Assembly (NCBI GenBank): GCA_036936605.1
Contig: JAUPFV010000001.1
Span: 165,192,643 to 165,256,642, forward strand
Direction: 5' to 3'
Length of the DNA: 64,000 nucleotides
From: Limnanthes douglasii subsp. nivea
Lineage: Eukaryota > Streptophyta > Magnoliopsida > Brassicales > Limnanthaceae
Shown here piece by piece: positions 11,676 through 24,440 of this stretch. A program made the position numbers and the translations under genes. Within the stretch, counting starts at the first letter, position 1; each line of letters begins with the position of its first letter. Below the pieces are notes generated by a model that did not search any database, was not told where the DNA came from, and was given only the letters and a program-made list of their open reading frames with translations.

Positions 11676-14124
11676 TTAATCCTTATACTTATATTAATCC
11701 TTGTTGTGAATCTTGATGCAATTTATTATTCTCAGTGACATTAAACATTATACTTATATTACAATACCCCATTAGCACCTCCAATATTGTTGTTTTAGAC
11801 TAGTTATTTCTATCTTGCATTATGAATTTTTGTTAAAGCATACCTAAGTATGGAGTTGGGCTTTTCAAGTAAGTAATTCTATCTTGGAGCCTCTTCGATT
11901 GTGAGTACTATAATATATGTTGGTCGATTATTTTTTATGTTAATATTGATATTTATTAGTGTTTGCATGATAGTGTTATCTAGTGTGTTAATAGAGGTGA
12001 CCACTCACGTGGTAGACATTTGGAAAATAAAAAAAGCCTATCCAACCTGTAAGATTCTCACTTTTATCACTAAACTTTTTTGCACATATTATTCAAAGTG
12101 GTTCACACGGATGTTAACTTTATATTATATTATATATGATAAGAAACAACTCCAATAAATTCCTCTCAAAATAACATAACTTCCCCTCACACTTATTGGA
12201 AAAGAACTAAAGAAATGTAGCAACTCAAAAATGCACAACAAGCTTTAATAAAAAAATAAGAAGCGAAAGCTTCCATACTTGTTGAAATGAATGAATAGTT
12301 AGACTGGTGATGTTGTTTTTAATGAATAGATGGTTAGAATAGTTATGAATGGTGCTGTTTTTTGGTTATAAATGGTGTTGTTTTTTGGTTCTGAATGTTG
12401 TAATGAATGGTGTTTTTTTTGTTATGAATGTTGTAATGAATGGTTATTGTTGTCAATAATTTAGGATTCTTTTTGTAGTTTTGTTGTCAAGAATTCATGA
12501 CCTCATTCTTCATGTTAGACTAGCTTTTTGTGAATAAGTTTTGATAAATTTTAATAATTATTTCAATTTGTGGTATTATCTTAATATAGTCTTGATTTTG
12601 TTTTTCATTTTTTGATTCCGCCATATAGAAATCCTTTCACTTCATAACTCATAACTTAGTTATTTTCAACTATTTTATGCATAGCAGATACATCCATCCA
12701 AAACAAAGTAATTCTTCACATATGAGGGAAAATAGTGTAATGTAATTAAGTAACCAGTTGGCTCATAAACCAAATGAAAGTATCATTCATGGCTAAAAAA
12801 CATGTTATTTTTTAAAATATGTTATTTATATAAGTGTTATTAACTTTCAACATATGGTTTTTTGTTGTGGATGTATTTGTTCCAAAACTCTATTCTAAGT
12901 AGAGACTTAATTGTAAATTTTCCATACAAAGCCTTAAATATATTCTTTTTTCTTAATTAATTTTTTATCTTAATTTTGTAGTATGAAAACATACATATTT
13001 TTTTTATAGTAGACAATAATGTGGTTGTCCTGTTTTAACTCTTTTGTGTCATACAATCTCAACAATTACAAGCCATTTACAAGTTTTTAATGAATATAAT
13101 AACCATCACAAACCATTACAAGCATTTACTAAACCTCATAACCGTTACAAACCATTTAATTAAATCTGATTACGAACCATTACAACCCATTTATAATGAT
13201 TACAAGTATTACAAGTCATTCTGTCTAATTTTTAAGTTATTATAAGCCATTATCAACAAAGAGAAACATGCTACCAAAATTATGTAAAATCATAGAAAGA
13301 ACAATAATCCTTAAACTGATAATGACTTGAATTCATTACAATACTTATTAAACCCATAACGATTACAATACTTAACTAAACTCATAACAGTTGCAATACT
13401 TAACTAAACTTATTAACTCAATTGAAATACAAAACAACTAATTACCAACACAGAAAAAAACTATAATAATTTCATTTTTCCTTTCACAATCTACTTCCAA
13501 TCTTGAAATCATTTTCAAAAAAGTATTACTAAAGTATTAAGGCCCGTTGTTAATTTGAGGATCAATTCACTTGAAATAACGACAGTGTCATCATCTTTAC
13601 AAAATTATAGTTTAGATGAAGAAATTAACCAACTCAATTCCTAAAACTTATATGAAAAAACAAACTTACCCTAAAATTGCTACATCCCATTGAATCTTCT
13701 ACCTCGATTCGGGTTGGTCCAAGTAGTGTGGGTTGCACCTGGTAACCCGCAATCATAAATACCACCATTGATAGAGTTGATATAAGCTATTGAATAACTA
13801 GAGCAATACATTGTTATGTTAGGAAGATTTATAATACTATTTTGATGTTGAATCTAGATTAAGGTTCGAAGGTTTTGAATATGTGACAACAATGAAGAAA
13901 TGAGAATGAAGAAGCAGATATCGAGGTTTAAGAGGAAGAATGGTGGAGGAAAATTCGTGATTTTTAGGGTTATTAAATTATGGATTTTAGTTTTCTAAAT
14001 TAGAAATTAGAGTTTAAGTTTAATAATTTGGGTCTGATTTGGATTTTGGATCGGGTAAGTATATTGAGCTTAAATGAATTGGGTCCTTATGTTTTATTTA
14101 TTAATTTGATCCACTACAATAAAT
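11676..14124. other. AT-rich, low-complexity region
   Basis: No gene was recognised. Degenerate repeats are visible: TGAATGGTGTTGTTTTTTGG-like units at about 12300-12450, and units built on ACAAACCATTACAA at about 13040-13260. Short ORFs, including one at 11901-12158, show no recognisable protein. Confidence 0.45.
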
Positions 14125-14126
14125 TA

Positions 14127-14405
14127 CTCCCTCCGTTCCTTAATATAAGTCGTTTAAAGATTATGCACGGATATTAATAAAAGCAATAATGAATTTTGTT
14201 TTTTGTAACCAGCAAAAAAGTGAAGGGAGTTATTGGACTAACATAATTAATGGTTTTCTCTTTTCTTTTGATGGCAGAAAACAACCACAATTGATTGGTC
14301 AACAAATTAAATACAAATTAAATACTATCTTGAATTGTGTGAACGACAATTAAAGTGGAATACTAACAAATTTTTAAAACGACTTATATAACGGAACAGA
14401 GGGAG
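14127..14405. mobile_element. Stowaway-type MITE (279 bp)
   Basis: The ends are CTCCCTCCGTTCC and the near-inverse GGAACAGAGGGAG, flanked on both sides by TA (14125-14126 and 14406-14407). Terminal sequence, TA target and size are those of Stowaway MITEs of the Tc1/mariner superfamily. The complementarity extends inward (AATATAAGTCGTTT and AAACGACTTATAT). Confidence 0.88.
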
Positions 14406-14407
14406 TA

Positions 14408-14984
14408 ATAAATAATATAAGGTTAAAACTAGAATAAATGATAAATGGTAAATACAATCTAGGAGGAAGGTGACTCGACAAATGACTAGACAACTCACGA
14501 GGTATTATTATGCAAATTTTTGGGGGACCAATGATCATACAAAAAGTTGATGTTTGGACTGCCACATGTCAACTTCTTAGCAATCGGATGTTCAAGGACT
14601 AATAATGTAAGATTCTAAAACATAAGGGACTATTAAAAGACAAAAGTGAATATAAGGGATTAATTTAATACAAATATGAAACATGAGAGACTAATGGTGT
14701 TTTTTAGCTTAAAAATTTCAACAATTTTAAAATTATAATTTAAACATCAAATAAACCATTAATTGAAATATCTTATAAACTATTAATAATATTTAAATAA
14801 AACTACAAAAAATATCAAATAAAATATTAAATATTTTATTTATGGTATATATATTAATTTATTTTATTGGAATAAATCAATCAATATAAATTAATTTTTA
14901 ACATACATAACTAAAACATATAATAAAATGTTAAATATGACACTTATTATGCCCAAATAAAAAACATCCACGCAATTACATGAA
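14408..14984. other. Stretch between MITE and LINE
   Basis: Apart from the MULE-end-like sequence at 14440-14716 the stretch is AT-rich and shows nothing coding. Confidence 0.4.
14440..14716. repeat. MULE terminal-repeat-like sequence
   Basis: This stretch resembles the right terminal repeat of the Pack-MULE at 19221-20861 in the order of short motifs (GGGGGACCA, CACATGTCAA, GGACTAATAA, GTGTTTTTTAGC). It could be an orphan terminus of a related element. No matching inverted copy or target duplication was found. Confidence 0.3.
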
Positions 14985-17900
14985 TTTGTCACTACAACAC
15001 TCCCCTTTATGTATCAAATTATCAAACTCCAGCTCTCAAGTTAAGTTTGGTTTTAAGTTTCAGAACATGTGGCTAGATCACCCTGAATTTGATTCGACAA
15101 TCAAGTTTAACTGGAATGATCTTGTTTATGGCTATCATATTTAGATATTCTGGCATAAACTCAAGAGACTAAATTCTAAACTTAAATTGTGGAATAAAAA
15201 GAAATTCGGGAATATATTTAACTCAATTTCTTCTAAAAGAAGATGTTAAGTTTATAAAGCTTGCTACAAAGATTTAATCACCAAAAAGAATGAAATTTAC
15301 CTTGCCAAAGCTAATACAATTCATCTACAACTGCTTGCCAGAGAAGAAAGTTACTGAGAACAAAAATGTAAAATAAGTTGGACAAAGAATGATGAAAGAA
15401 ACATTGCTGCATTTCACAGCTAAAGAAACTGGTTTAGTAAACATAATCACTAAAATCCAAGTTAACAACACTTGGATCAAGACCCTCAAGGACTGGAAAA
15501 CTCTGTAATAAACCACTTCAAATCTCTCCTCACACATTAATCTAGCTCTATTGATCCTACAATTATCCAATCTATTATTCCTAACGTGGTTTCTTTTGAA
15601 GACAAGATCATCCTAATGGATTCTCTTTCTGATAATGATATTTTTAATTCTATCAATGCTTTAAACCCTAACAACATTGCTGGTGTGGATGGTAATAACA
15701 TAAAATTCTACCAAAAATATTAGAACATTATTTCTATTGATTTATGTTCTTCTATAAGATCATTCTTTAATGGTGATCTGGTTCTTATTGGGGTGTATGT
15801 TACTGTCATATGCCTGAGTCCTAAAAAGGATGATCCTAAAACTTGAAATGATTATAGACCTATAAGTCTGTGTGATATGTTCAATTAGAATAATCTCTAT
15901 AAATATAAATGATAGAATCTTTATCTTCTAAACTTATCTCTATTGAACTGTGTGGCTTTGTAAGGGGTAGAAACATTGAGGAGAGCATTCTCATCTCCAA
16001 AGAATTTTCTTTTAAGATCAATCAGAAAAGTAGAAGAGGAAATCTTATCCTAAAATTGGACATGTCTAAAGCATATGATGGATTTTATATTACTTTTATC
16101 AAGACAATTCTTACTGCTTTTGGATTTAACTGTAGGTATATTAATCTAATCATGAAGTCAATTAAAAATGTTAGATTTTTAGTTATAATCAATGGTGAAG
16201 CAAATGGCTACTTCAAATCAACTAATGGACTCAAACAAGGGGATCCTCTTTCTCATAGTCGTTTCATCTTGGCTCAATAATTTCAGATAAAAGGATTAAA
16301 ACAATTATTTCAAGCTCATCCTAACATGAGATATACAACTCCTAATAGTTTCATTATTCATTGCTTATCTTTTGCTGATGATATAATAACTTTTACTAAT
16401 GGTTCAAAATATAGTGTCAACAACCTATACAAATTTCTAGTCAAGTTTCAGGACTAAACACGCCAATTTTTAGTCTTCCTACAATATCTCCAACAAACAT
16501 AGCAAATTATATAAAATACTTTATTAGATTTGACCAAAGAAAATTCCCCACGAAATATTAGGGTGCAATCCTTCATAACAGAAGCGCTGCAATTCACCAT
16601 GAAGAGCTTATTACTAAGCTCAGAAAGAAAACTTAAGCATGGGATCATACTTTAGTATCCTTTGGTGGAAGATTAACACTCATCCAATCAGTCTTGCTAG
16701 CTATTCCCAACTACCAATTGCAACACTTCTTGCTTCCCTGCTCCACCATCAAAATAATTGAAGCCATTTGCAGCAGATACCTTTGGGGCATCACTGATAA
16801 CCATAGAGACATTTCTTGGGCTAGTTGGGGTAAGCTGTGTTATCCCTACACAGAAGGAGGCTTAAACATCATGTAAATTGAAGATATCCAGCTAGCTTAC
16901 TTTTTCAACCTATGGATAAAATTAAGTGAAAATAAAAGTCATTGGTCTAACATTATGCACAACATCTACTATTCGATTGGTCACACTATGCAAGTTCAAC
17001 TAATTAGTAAGAGATGCAAAATCTGGAAGATATTACTTTATGTTAGAAGCACTGCTGAAGGATTTATATACTGGACTATTAGTCAAGGCAACATTGAGTT
17101 TTGGCTAGACCGTTGGTGCAAGAATAAACCTCTAATTGACATAACTGGCGTAATTGATACTACTTAGTATTATAAAGTCAAAGTAAAAAACTTTTGGACA
17201 TGCAATGGTTGGGATCTTGACATATTAGAATCTTCTGTCACTCAATTGGACATCATTAGAATCCTTAAAATTTTAAGTCAAAGTATCAATTAAAGATAAA
17301 ATACAGTGGACTGCCAATGAATGTGGGGGAATTCTTCTTCAAGGACACTTGAAATGAGTTGAGATATAAAGGAACATCATCTATGTTATTATCAAGAACC
17401 TGTAACAATGTCATCCCAAAAAAGTTTTCTTTTCTCTTATAGAGGCTACTTCATAATTGGGTATCAGTACAATCCTTTTAAAAAAGAACATAACACTAAC
17501 ATATAAGTATCAACACTTTGATAATATTGAATCTCTTCATCATACATTTGTATCATGAAATTCCTCAGGGATAGTCTGACAATTCTTCTACAATATGTTT
17601 AAAATTCATTTTGGCAGCTATATGTCCCTAAATCACATTTTCTGGCTATGGCACTGGTATGCTCCTAACATCATTCAGATCAGATATACCCTTGTAGCTA
17701 TCATCTTATGGAATATTTGACATCACAGATACAACAAGGAATTTAAACTCTAAGAGACCTATGCTAGTGCTATGATCTGTCAAGTCAAAAATGCTATCCT
17801 CAATTTGAACATGACTAATCTTCTACAAAAGAGCTTATGGGCTAAATATCCTAATTTGGCTCATGAATTTGGTTGCTTGAGTAATCTAAATCACTCTAGA

Positions 17901-18390
17901 AAGCACATTGTTATTCATCGGACTCCCCTATACTGCTCCAAGGCTTAAGTTAAATATTGATGCCGCTTCTTCTCTTTCAGGTGAAGTCATTGGCAACGCA
18001 ATCATCAGAGACTTCAAGGGGCACATCAAGGCTGCTATTGGCAGAATTTATGGAAAACAAAGTCCTTTTTATAACAGAGACTCGTGCTTTCCTTGATGGT
18101 CTCCTACTTTGTAACAAAATTCAAATATCTTAAATAGAAATTGAGACTGACTCGAAACTCTTATTAACTATGATTATTTCTAACAAAGCTCCTTATTTTC
18201 TTACACCTGTTCTACAGTGCTACAGAAAACTAATTTCATCGAAAATGTTTATAACTCACATAAACAGAGAGCAAAATTCCACTACAGATTAGCTCACAAA
18301 ATGGACAAACAAATACATATACAAGATAGATATTGAAGCAGATCAACTCCCCAAACAACTAAAAAGTTATTTCTCTCCTAGATAGTCTAG
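14985..18390 (+). pseudogene. Decayed L1-type LINE ORF2 (LINE 1)
   Basis: This remnant starts after the endonuclease region (FQNMWLDHPEF, about 15055) and runs through the RT domain: NDYRPISLCD (about 15850), GNLILKLDMSKAYD (about 16040-16080), NGLKQGDPLS (about 16225-16255) and the catalytic SFADD (about 16370). A thumb/zinc-region follows (GGRLTLIQSVL near 16670, YLWG near 16780), and near 17935-18080 an RNase H-like C-terminus with LKLNIDAAS. Numerous stops and frameshifts show long inactivity. ORF1 and the endonuclease are missing, as expected of a 5'-truncated LINE copy. It is distinct from LINE 2, which is on the other strand and better preserved. Confidence 0.85.
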
Positions 18391-18399
18391 ATACTAGCT

Positions 18400-19211
18400 A
18401 CATTCGAGAGCTCTAAGGACCCAATTTTTAGCTCTAAACATTCATTCTATTTGCTTTTAATTTACTATAATAATAAATTACAATTATACTAATTATACAG
18501 TAAAATCTCAAACCTAATAGGAATGTATTTTTGCAGTTTTATTTCCAGGTTTGATCTCCAAAATCACCCAATCTTTCTTCATACTCTTAGACAACATCTA
18601 TACATAGCTGTAATTAGTGAAGATATCCATCCTTATCCTCTCAACTCTGCTAAAGGATCGAGTTCTGACCCTAATTGTTGATTGCTGAGCTTTTGCCTCT
18701 TGATTTATCTTCAATTTTTATCTCTCACAAACAGATCATTCTTCGTGAAGTTCATCAAACCTCTATGCATGTAATCTATCTTTCAAGTTCCTCACTACCT
18801 ATTCATCTTTTGAACTGATTGAAATCAAAACTAGATTGTTTATATTTTATTGAATTTGACTATTCCAATTTAGCGCCTTCAAATTTTCAAAATCTAATAA
18901 CTTTTTTAACCTTTCACTTGGACATTTTTATTTCTTTAATTAATAAATATCTTTAGTGTGTGTATTTATGTACTCAATTTCAAAAAATTAAATGTGAATA
19001 TGAATTAATAAATCTTATGTCTTTATTCGTAAACTGGTCGGATAAAAAATGAGTTGGATCCGGTTTACTATTTTCAAAATTGGGTCACATAATCCAATGG
19101 CGTTAGATGATTCTAATACTAAATTTTCATATCAAAGGTTTATATATTAAAAAACCAAACCTTGATACAATATTTCAACCAGAAAAAGAAAAAACCTTGG
19201 TACAATTAACT
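18400..19211. other. Stretch without a recognised gene
   Basis: No coding sequence was recognised; the left part may be the 3' untranslated tail of LINE 1. Confidence 0.4.
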
Positions 19212-19220
19212 GATATGGAC

Positions 19221-19670
19221 GGCTAAAAAGCACCCGTAGTCCCCCATGTTTACCACTTGTATCAACTTGGTCCCATTCCTTCAATCATGCATAGAACGCA
19301 TCCCCATCCTTTTTTTAATTTTCATTTTTAGTCCCCCCGCACATGTGAAGCTTGTGAGCTTGACACGTGGCATCAGTTTTTGTTGCAAGAATGGTCCCCC
19401 AATTTTTCTTCCAAAATTTCCCCTTCTCGTTCCATCTCATCTGCCATGTCAGCTGCCCCCTCAGCTTTACCATTTACCTTAATTTTTTACCATTTAACTA
19501 AAAAACTTACCATTTACCCTAACTTAACCCAAAACCCGAAACCCAATATAACCCGACCCAACCCGTAGCAATATAACTCGACCCGTTTCCCTTTACCCAA
19601 ATCAATCAGGCCTGTCGTCCTCCTTCTCTCTCCTCTCTCTTTCCTTTTTTTTTCTCTCTTTTCTCTCTCC
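19221..19670 (+). repeat. Left terminal inverted repeat of the Pack-MULE
   Basis: This pairs with 20398-20861 in inverted orientation over most of its length, with scattered mismatches. It ends in a CT-rich tract that matches the GA-rich start of the right repeat. Confidence 0.85.
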
Positions 19671-19942
19671 ATGGTTACAAGCCCTCAAATACATGACAAC
19701 AATGGAAAAATTCGACCGGTTCATTTATTCTCATCTGAATTTCTGCTGGATCAAGCACAAGGAAACGTTAGTCAGTCACTGCCATTCTCTACCTCTGCCT
19801 CTTTTATTCCCATTTGAAGTTCTACTGGATTTTCGCTTACTACCTACAGACATTTGTGGATCTACACTCCTTTTTTAGATGATACTGCCTTCACAAAACC
19901 TTTCATTTTTCTCGAATGCTTGGTGGTTTATTTTTTTTTAGA

Positions 19943-20397
19943 TGAAATCTCTTGGTTTACGATCTAACGTCGAATGACAGCTTAGATAAAGCTCTATTCG
20001 AATCCAAAATCACTCTTCCTTGGCTGCACAGGCGAAAAATCCTATTGGGTGTCGCCTCCGCTTTAGCATACTTGCATTAAGAATGCGAACACCAAGTGAT
20101 CCACAGAGATATAAAAAGCAGCAACATAATGTTAGATGAATTCTTTAACGCGAAACTGGGGGATTTTGGGTTAGCAAGACAAATCGAGCACGATAAATCA
20201 CCGGACGCAACGGTAGTAGCCGGGACAATGGGTTACTTAGCCCCAGATTACTTATTAACTCGTAGAGCAACAGAGAAAACCGATGTGTTTAGCTATGGAG
20301 CGGTAGTTCTAGAGGTTTGTAGCGGAAAAAGACCAATCGAGAAAGAATGTCAAGGTCAAAATGGTAAGATCGGAAACTTAGTTGAATGGGTTTGGAA
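19943..20397 (+). pseudogene. Captured fragment of an L-type lectin receptor kinase (clade VIII-like)
   Basis: This encodes part of a protein kinase domain: LLVYD, the HRD loop (VIHRDIKSSN, about 20095-20125), the DFG motif (LGDFGLARQIEHDKSP, about 20155-20200), GTMGYLAP, and EKTDVFSYGAVVLEV. The match is to plant L-type lectin receptor kinases of the clade VIII type. The lectin domain, transmembrane segment, N-lobe with the ATP-binding Lys, and the C-lobe end are absent. A TAA replaces a Gln codon in AYLHQE (about 20080). The right end runs into the GA-rich start of the inverted repeat. It is a transduplicated fragment and not a functional gene. Confidence 0.85.
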
Positions 20398-20861
20398 AAG
20401 AGAGAGAAAGGAGAGAGAGAGAGAAAAGAGAGAAAAAGAGAGGAAATAGAGACGAGAGAGAAGGAGAATAACAACATGTCTGATTGATTTGGGTAAAGGG
20501 AAACGGGCGAGTTATATTGCTACGGGTTGGGCCGAGGTATATTAGGTTTCGGGTTTTGGGTTAAGTTAGGGTAAATGGTAAGTTTTTTAGTTAACGGTAA
20601 AAAATTAAGGTAAATAGTAAAGCTGAGGGGGCAGCTGACATGGCAGATGAGATGCAACGTGAAGGGGCAATTTTGGAAGAAAAATTGGGGGACCATTCTT
20701 GCAACAAAAACTGATACCACGTGTCAAGCTCACAAGCTTCACATGTGCGGAGGGACTAAAAATGCAAATTAAAAAAAGGATGAGGATGCGTTCTATGCAT
20801 GATTAAAAGAAATGACCAAATTGATACAAATAGTAAACACGAGGGACCATGTTTTTTAGCC
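20398..20861 (-). repeat. Right terminal inverted repeat of the Pack-MULE
   Basis: Inverse counterpart of 19221-19670. Both copies contain ACCCGAAACCC-like and CACGTGTCAAGCTCACAAGC-like motifs in mirror order. The good match implies either recent origin or gene conversion between ends. Confidence 0.85.
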
Positions 20862-20870
20862 GATGTGGAC

Positions 20871-22150
20871 TTTAAGTGTACGTTTAGATGTTCTACATTT
20901 GTAGATATATTTTACAAATGCCAGGGTGGCATGTAGGGGCCATTGAATCTGACCCTGTAAATTGACATGTACATGCATCATTCTTGATAGGGATTTCACC
21001 CTATCAAGTCTAAATCATATATTTATATATTTCTTTTAAGACGGGCTTATACAGAGGTGGTAACCGTATCGTTCCGTTCCATCAAAGTTTAAATTTATCA
21101 TGTCGTGATTGAAATTTAATGGAGATTTAACCTCACCATTCGATAATTTTGTTTGGATTGAAAATTTATTTTAATCTCATCCGATTACTTGTTATTTTAT
21201 TCCGTGATTAATTTTATATTTTTAATTATATTACAACTTGATTTAATTTATTTGATATTTTATTAATATATATTATTAAATTTTATAGTGTTGTTTTTAA
21301 TATTAACTTGTATGTCTAAATTTATGGAACGAGAAACCTATCAAAATATTTATTTTCATGAACAATATATCTAATATATATTTGATTTTTTATATATTTT
21401 AGTTAGATATTTTAAAGGGTTAAATACCATTTAATATCCAATAACTAAAGTAATTTCTATTTAAGATCCATATTTTGATATATTTTCAAAAAAGCCCGTT
21501 TTCGTGAAATATTTACTATCTAAGACCCATTAATATCTTTTATACTCCTACTCAGTTATATAAAAGCTTTGACATTCATATTTGACTCTTTTTCTCTCTA
21601 ATTTTTTATGCGTGATTTTAACAGTGCACTACTATCATAGGTAATTCTTCATTCTTAATCGATTTTTTTGTTTTTTGTTGATTTTGATTGTGTTTAGGTT
21701 AATTTCGCAGTTAGTTTTGTTGTTATAGGTTAGGATTTCGAGTTTTTTTGAAATTTTGGATCGCGTAACTGTTTAGGTTATGTCGATCTGTTTTTTTTTT
21801 GTGTTTTTAGCATTCATTTGTATTTTACGTTGTTAATGCAGTATATTGGTGGTATTAGCATCAGTTTTTGTTGATTTTCAGTCCGTGTTCTAGTTTTTAT
21901 AAGTTTTAGTCTGCGCGTAACTGTTTTTTGTTTCTACGGAGCATATGCGAAACGTTTATTAAAAACTTAGTTATAGTTGCGAAACGCGTAGGTTTTCTGG
22001 TTTTGTTGATGAAATATGTTTTTAGTAGATGCGAAACGTTATCATTTTTATTTTGTGAAGATGCGAAACATCAATGTTCTTAATATAGATGATGCGAAAC
22101 ATGTTTTATAGATAGATGCGGAACTCATGTATTGTTTGCTAATAATAGAT
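20871..22150. other. Non-coding stretch, 5' flank of MULE 2
   Basis: No gene was recognised in the left part. From about 21417 (GGGTTAAATACC, a possible MULE terminus) the sequence may be the leader of MULE 2. From about 21950 it carries seven copies of the ATGCGAAAC motif described separately. Confidence 0.4.
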
Positions 22151-22160
22151 GTGAAACCTT
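21950..22160 (+). repeat. ATGCGAAAC motif cluster, left of MULE 2 transposase
   Basis: Seven copies of an A/T-flanked ATGCGAAAC-like motif, all on the plus strand, lie in about 210 bp just before the transposase. Variants include TTGCGAAAC, ATGCGGAAC and ATGTGAAAC. About nineteen more lie between 23916 and 26250. Confidence 0.75.
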
Positions 22161-22179
22161 TGTCTAATGCAGGTACGCG

Positions 22180-23832
22180 ATGTCTAGTAGCAGAATGTGC
22201 ATTTTAAAACTAAATGAGGATCTTGCAATTTGTGACCTTGGTTTGTTTTCTGAGTTTGATGATATTGTTAAATTTGTTTTAAGTAGATATGATACGTTGG
22301 TTTGGGGTAAATTCAAATTAAGATACTCTTGTGGTGATCGAGAACATGTTATCTTAGGTTGTGATGGTGATTTAATTGCTTTGGCATCATTTGTTGATAG
22401 TTTGGGTGTTTCAAGTGTTACTATTAAAGTTGAAGGTGATGTTTTTGTTGGTGATAATATTAGAGAAACTGCTGAAAGTATAGTTGAAGTTGTAAATGAA
22501 GATTTTGTTTGTGGAGAAACTAGTGAAACTTTTGATGTTAATGATATTAGTCATAAGCATAAAGCACTTGCTATTGTTGGTTGAGTTAATGAAATTAATG
22601 GTGTTGGGCAGGTGTTTCAAGATGGAGCAGTAGGTTTAAGATTAGCTGTTAATCGGTTGGCTTTACAAAAAGGTTTTTCTTTTAAATATTTGCATAACAA
22701 TAAACAAATAGTGAATGTTTATTGCATGAAAAAAGATTCAAAGGGCTGCCTTTGGATACTTTATGATACCAAACTATCAATTAAATGATACCTTTACTAT
22801 TCTTTGTTTTATATATTGGTTGCATGTATTTTCCCTGTTGCTTTTAGTATTGTTTCGTCTGAAGATACTGAGAATTGTGTATGGTTTTTGGAGATGTTGA
22901 AACCTCATCTTTTGGATCGCGAAATGACATTTATTAGTGATCGTCATTTAGGTATTGTTACTTTTGTATCTGCTATATTTCCAAATTTCCATCATGGATA
23001 CTGTATTTATCATCTTATGAATAATTTGAGGCATTGTTTAAAGGCTACACTGATGATATTTAAGGAGAATATGGTAAACTGTTTAAAAGATGTGCATATA
23101 ATTTTAATCAGAATTTGTTTAATCAATATATGGATGAATTACTTAAGCAGGGAGGTGAGAAGATTCAAAGTTTTTTCAAAAATTTATCTCCTAAGAAATA
23201 TGCTTGTGCTTTTTTCAAAGGCAAGAGGTATGGTTCCATGACATCTAAAACAATTTTGTGGTTTGCCTATACTAGAGTTAATTGATAGGACTAGATTTTT
23301 AGAAATGAGTCAAATTTTGAGACGTTTTGGTGATGCTGAACGTTGGACTTGTGTTTTGTGTCCTGAATTTGATGAAAAGTTTAAAGCTAATGTTGAAGAA
23401 GGTCGTCCATGAATAGTTCATACATCTACTCCTCTTTTGCATGAAGTGTTTTGTGATCCTGTTATAGTTGTTGATCTTAGTGTACGTCATTGTTCTTGTG
23501 GTTTGTGGCAACATGAGTGTTTCCATTGTTCTCATGCTGTAGCTGCTATATTTTATATAGATGCAGATCCTATGGAATATGTTGAGCCATGCTATTTTGT
23601 AAGCTCTTATAAGGCAACATATTCATATGGTATATCTGCATTTACTACTTTTGGTCAATGATCTACTTCAACAACTTCTCCAAATCTACTTCCTCCAATT
23701 TTAAAAAGGAGAGCTGGACGACCTAAGAAGAAAAGAATTCAATCTAGAGGAGAATTAAGTATTCGTAAGATAACGTGTTCTTGTTGTCGTAAATTTGGTC
23801 ATAACAGACGCACATGTGTAGACATTTTATAA
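22180..23832 (+). pseudogene. MULE transposase with internal deletion (MULE 2)
   Basis: The ATG at 22180 follows a possible splice acceptor. The N-terminal ~135 codons are open, then a stop; the frame continues into a MuDR-type DNA-binding region (VGQVFQDGAVGLRLAVNRLA, about 22605-22665). At about 22785-22805 the sequence jumps to the middle of the catalytic domain (VAFSIVSSEDTENC), so the part with the first catalytic Asp is missing. MTFISDRH and the CIYHL motif (about 22925-23015) follow. A SWIM finger (CSCGLWQHECFHCSH, about 23490-23535), an AT-hook-like GRPKKKR (about 23720) and a CCHC knuckle (CSCCRKFGHNRRTC, about 23780-23815) close the protein. The order is typical of MuDR-clade transposases; the copy is inactive. 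Confidence 0.88.
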
Positions 23833-23834
23833 GA

Positions 23835-24440
23835 TGAATCAATCTTTTGATACTCTTAGTTTTTTAGCTGTGTTTGTCATAATGACAATAGATTGGGAAC
23901 ATTTCAATGAATAATAGTTGCAAAACGTTTTGTTATATGGACATGGTAGATACAAAGCATGTAATAACCAACATGATGGGCTGTGATAGATGCAACACAC
24001 AATTTATAAGATTTACTGAAGTCGATGTTAAACGTTTGATAAATGCAAAGCAACTTACACACAAATACACTAATTTAATAGTTGCGAAACCTTGAATAAT
24101 TAAATATATTATCTAGTGATAGTTGCAAAACGTGGTATTTAAGTACATTTTTTTACAGATGGTAAACCAACTCATAAAATACGTTTTTGATCTAAATGTT
24201 AAAATATGAATGCAAATAAATAAATAAAAGGATCTAGTTCATTATGAAACATGTGGAATACATGTTAAGTTTAGTAAAACGAAATACAAACTTAAAGAAA
24301 TTTAAAAACAGAGTCTTCATCTTCAAACTCGGTTTAATCAGACCCTTATTCTTCTAGTTTGGTTTGGGTCATCAAAAAACAAAGAAGATAAACTTCTTCG
24401 TACCCATAGTTAAAAAAAAAGCAGACCCTTCACCTAACCA
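23835..24440. other. Non-coding stretch with scattered GCGAAAC-like motifs
   Basis: No protein was recognised. TTGCAAAACG and TTGCGAAACC motifs occur at about 23916, 24079 and 24118. Confidence 0.45.

Larger units (their letters stand above)
19221..20861. mobile_element. Pack-MULE carrying a receptor-kinase fragment
   Basis: The element is 1641 bp, bounded by GGCTAAAAAGCACC and the inverse GGTTTTTTAGCC-like end. The flanks hold a 9-bp direct repeat with one mismatch (GATATGGAC at 19212-19220, GATGTGGAC at 20862-20870), the signature of a Mutator-like transposition. Each end is a long inverted repeat of about 450 bp. Between them lies a fragment of a kinase gene and an unrecognised segment (about 19670-19940). 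No transposase is encoded, so movement would depend on an autonomous MULE. Confidence 0.85.

Noticed and set aside
11676..14124. Genes or RNA genes in the long AT-rich stretch
   Set aside because: No ORF has a recognisable protein and no cloverleaf or other RNA structure stood out on reading; a tRNA scan would be needed to be certain.
20096..20449. Functional receptor kinase gene
   Set aside because: Only part of the kinase domain is present, a TAA lies upstream in the same frame, and the right end is transposon repeat.
20289..20477. Minus-strand Ser/Leu/Phe-rich ORF
   Set aside because: It is the translation of a GA-rich tract at the start of the inverted repeat.
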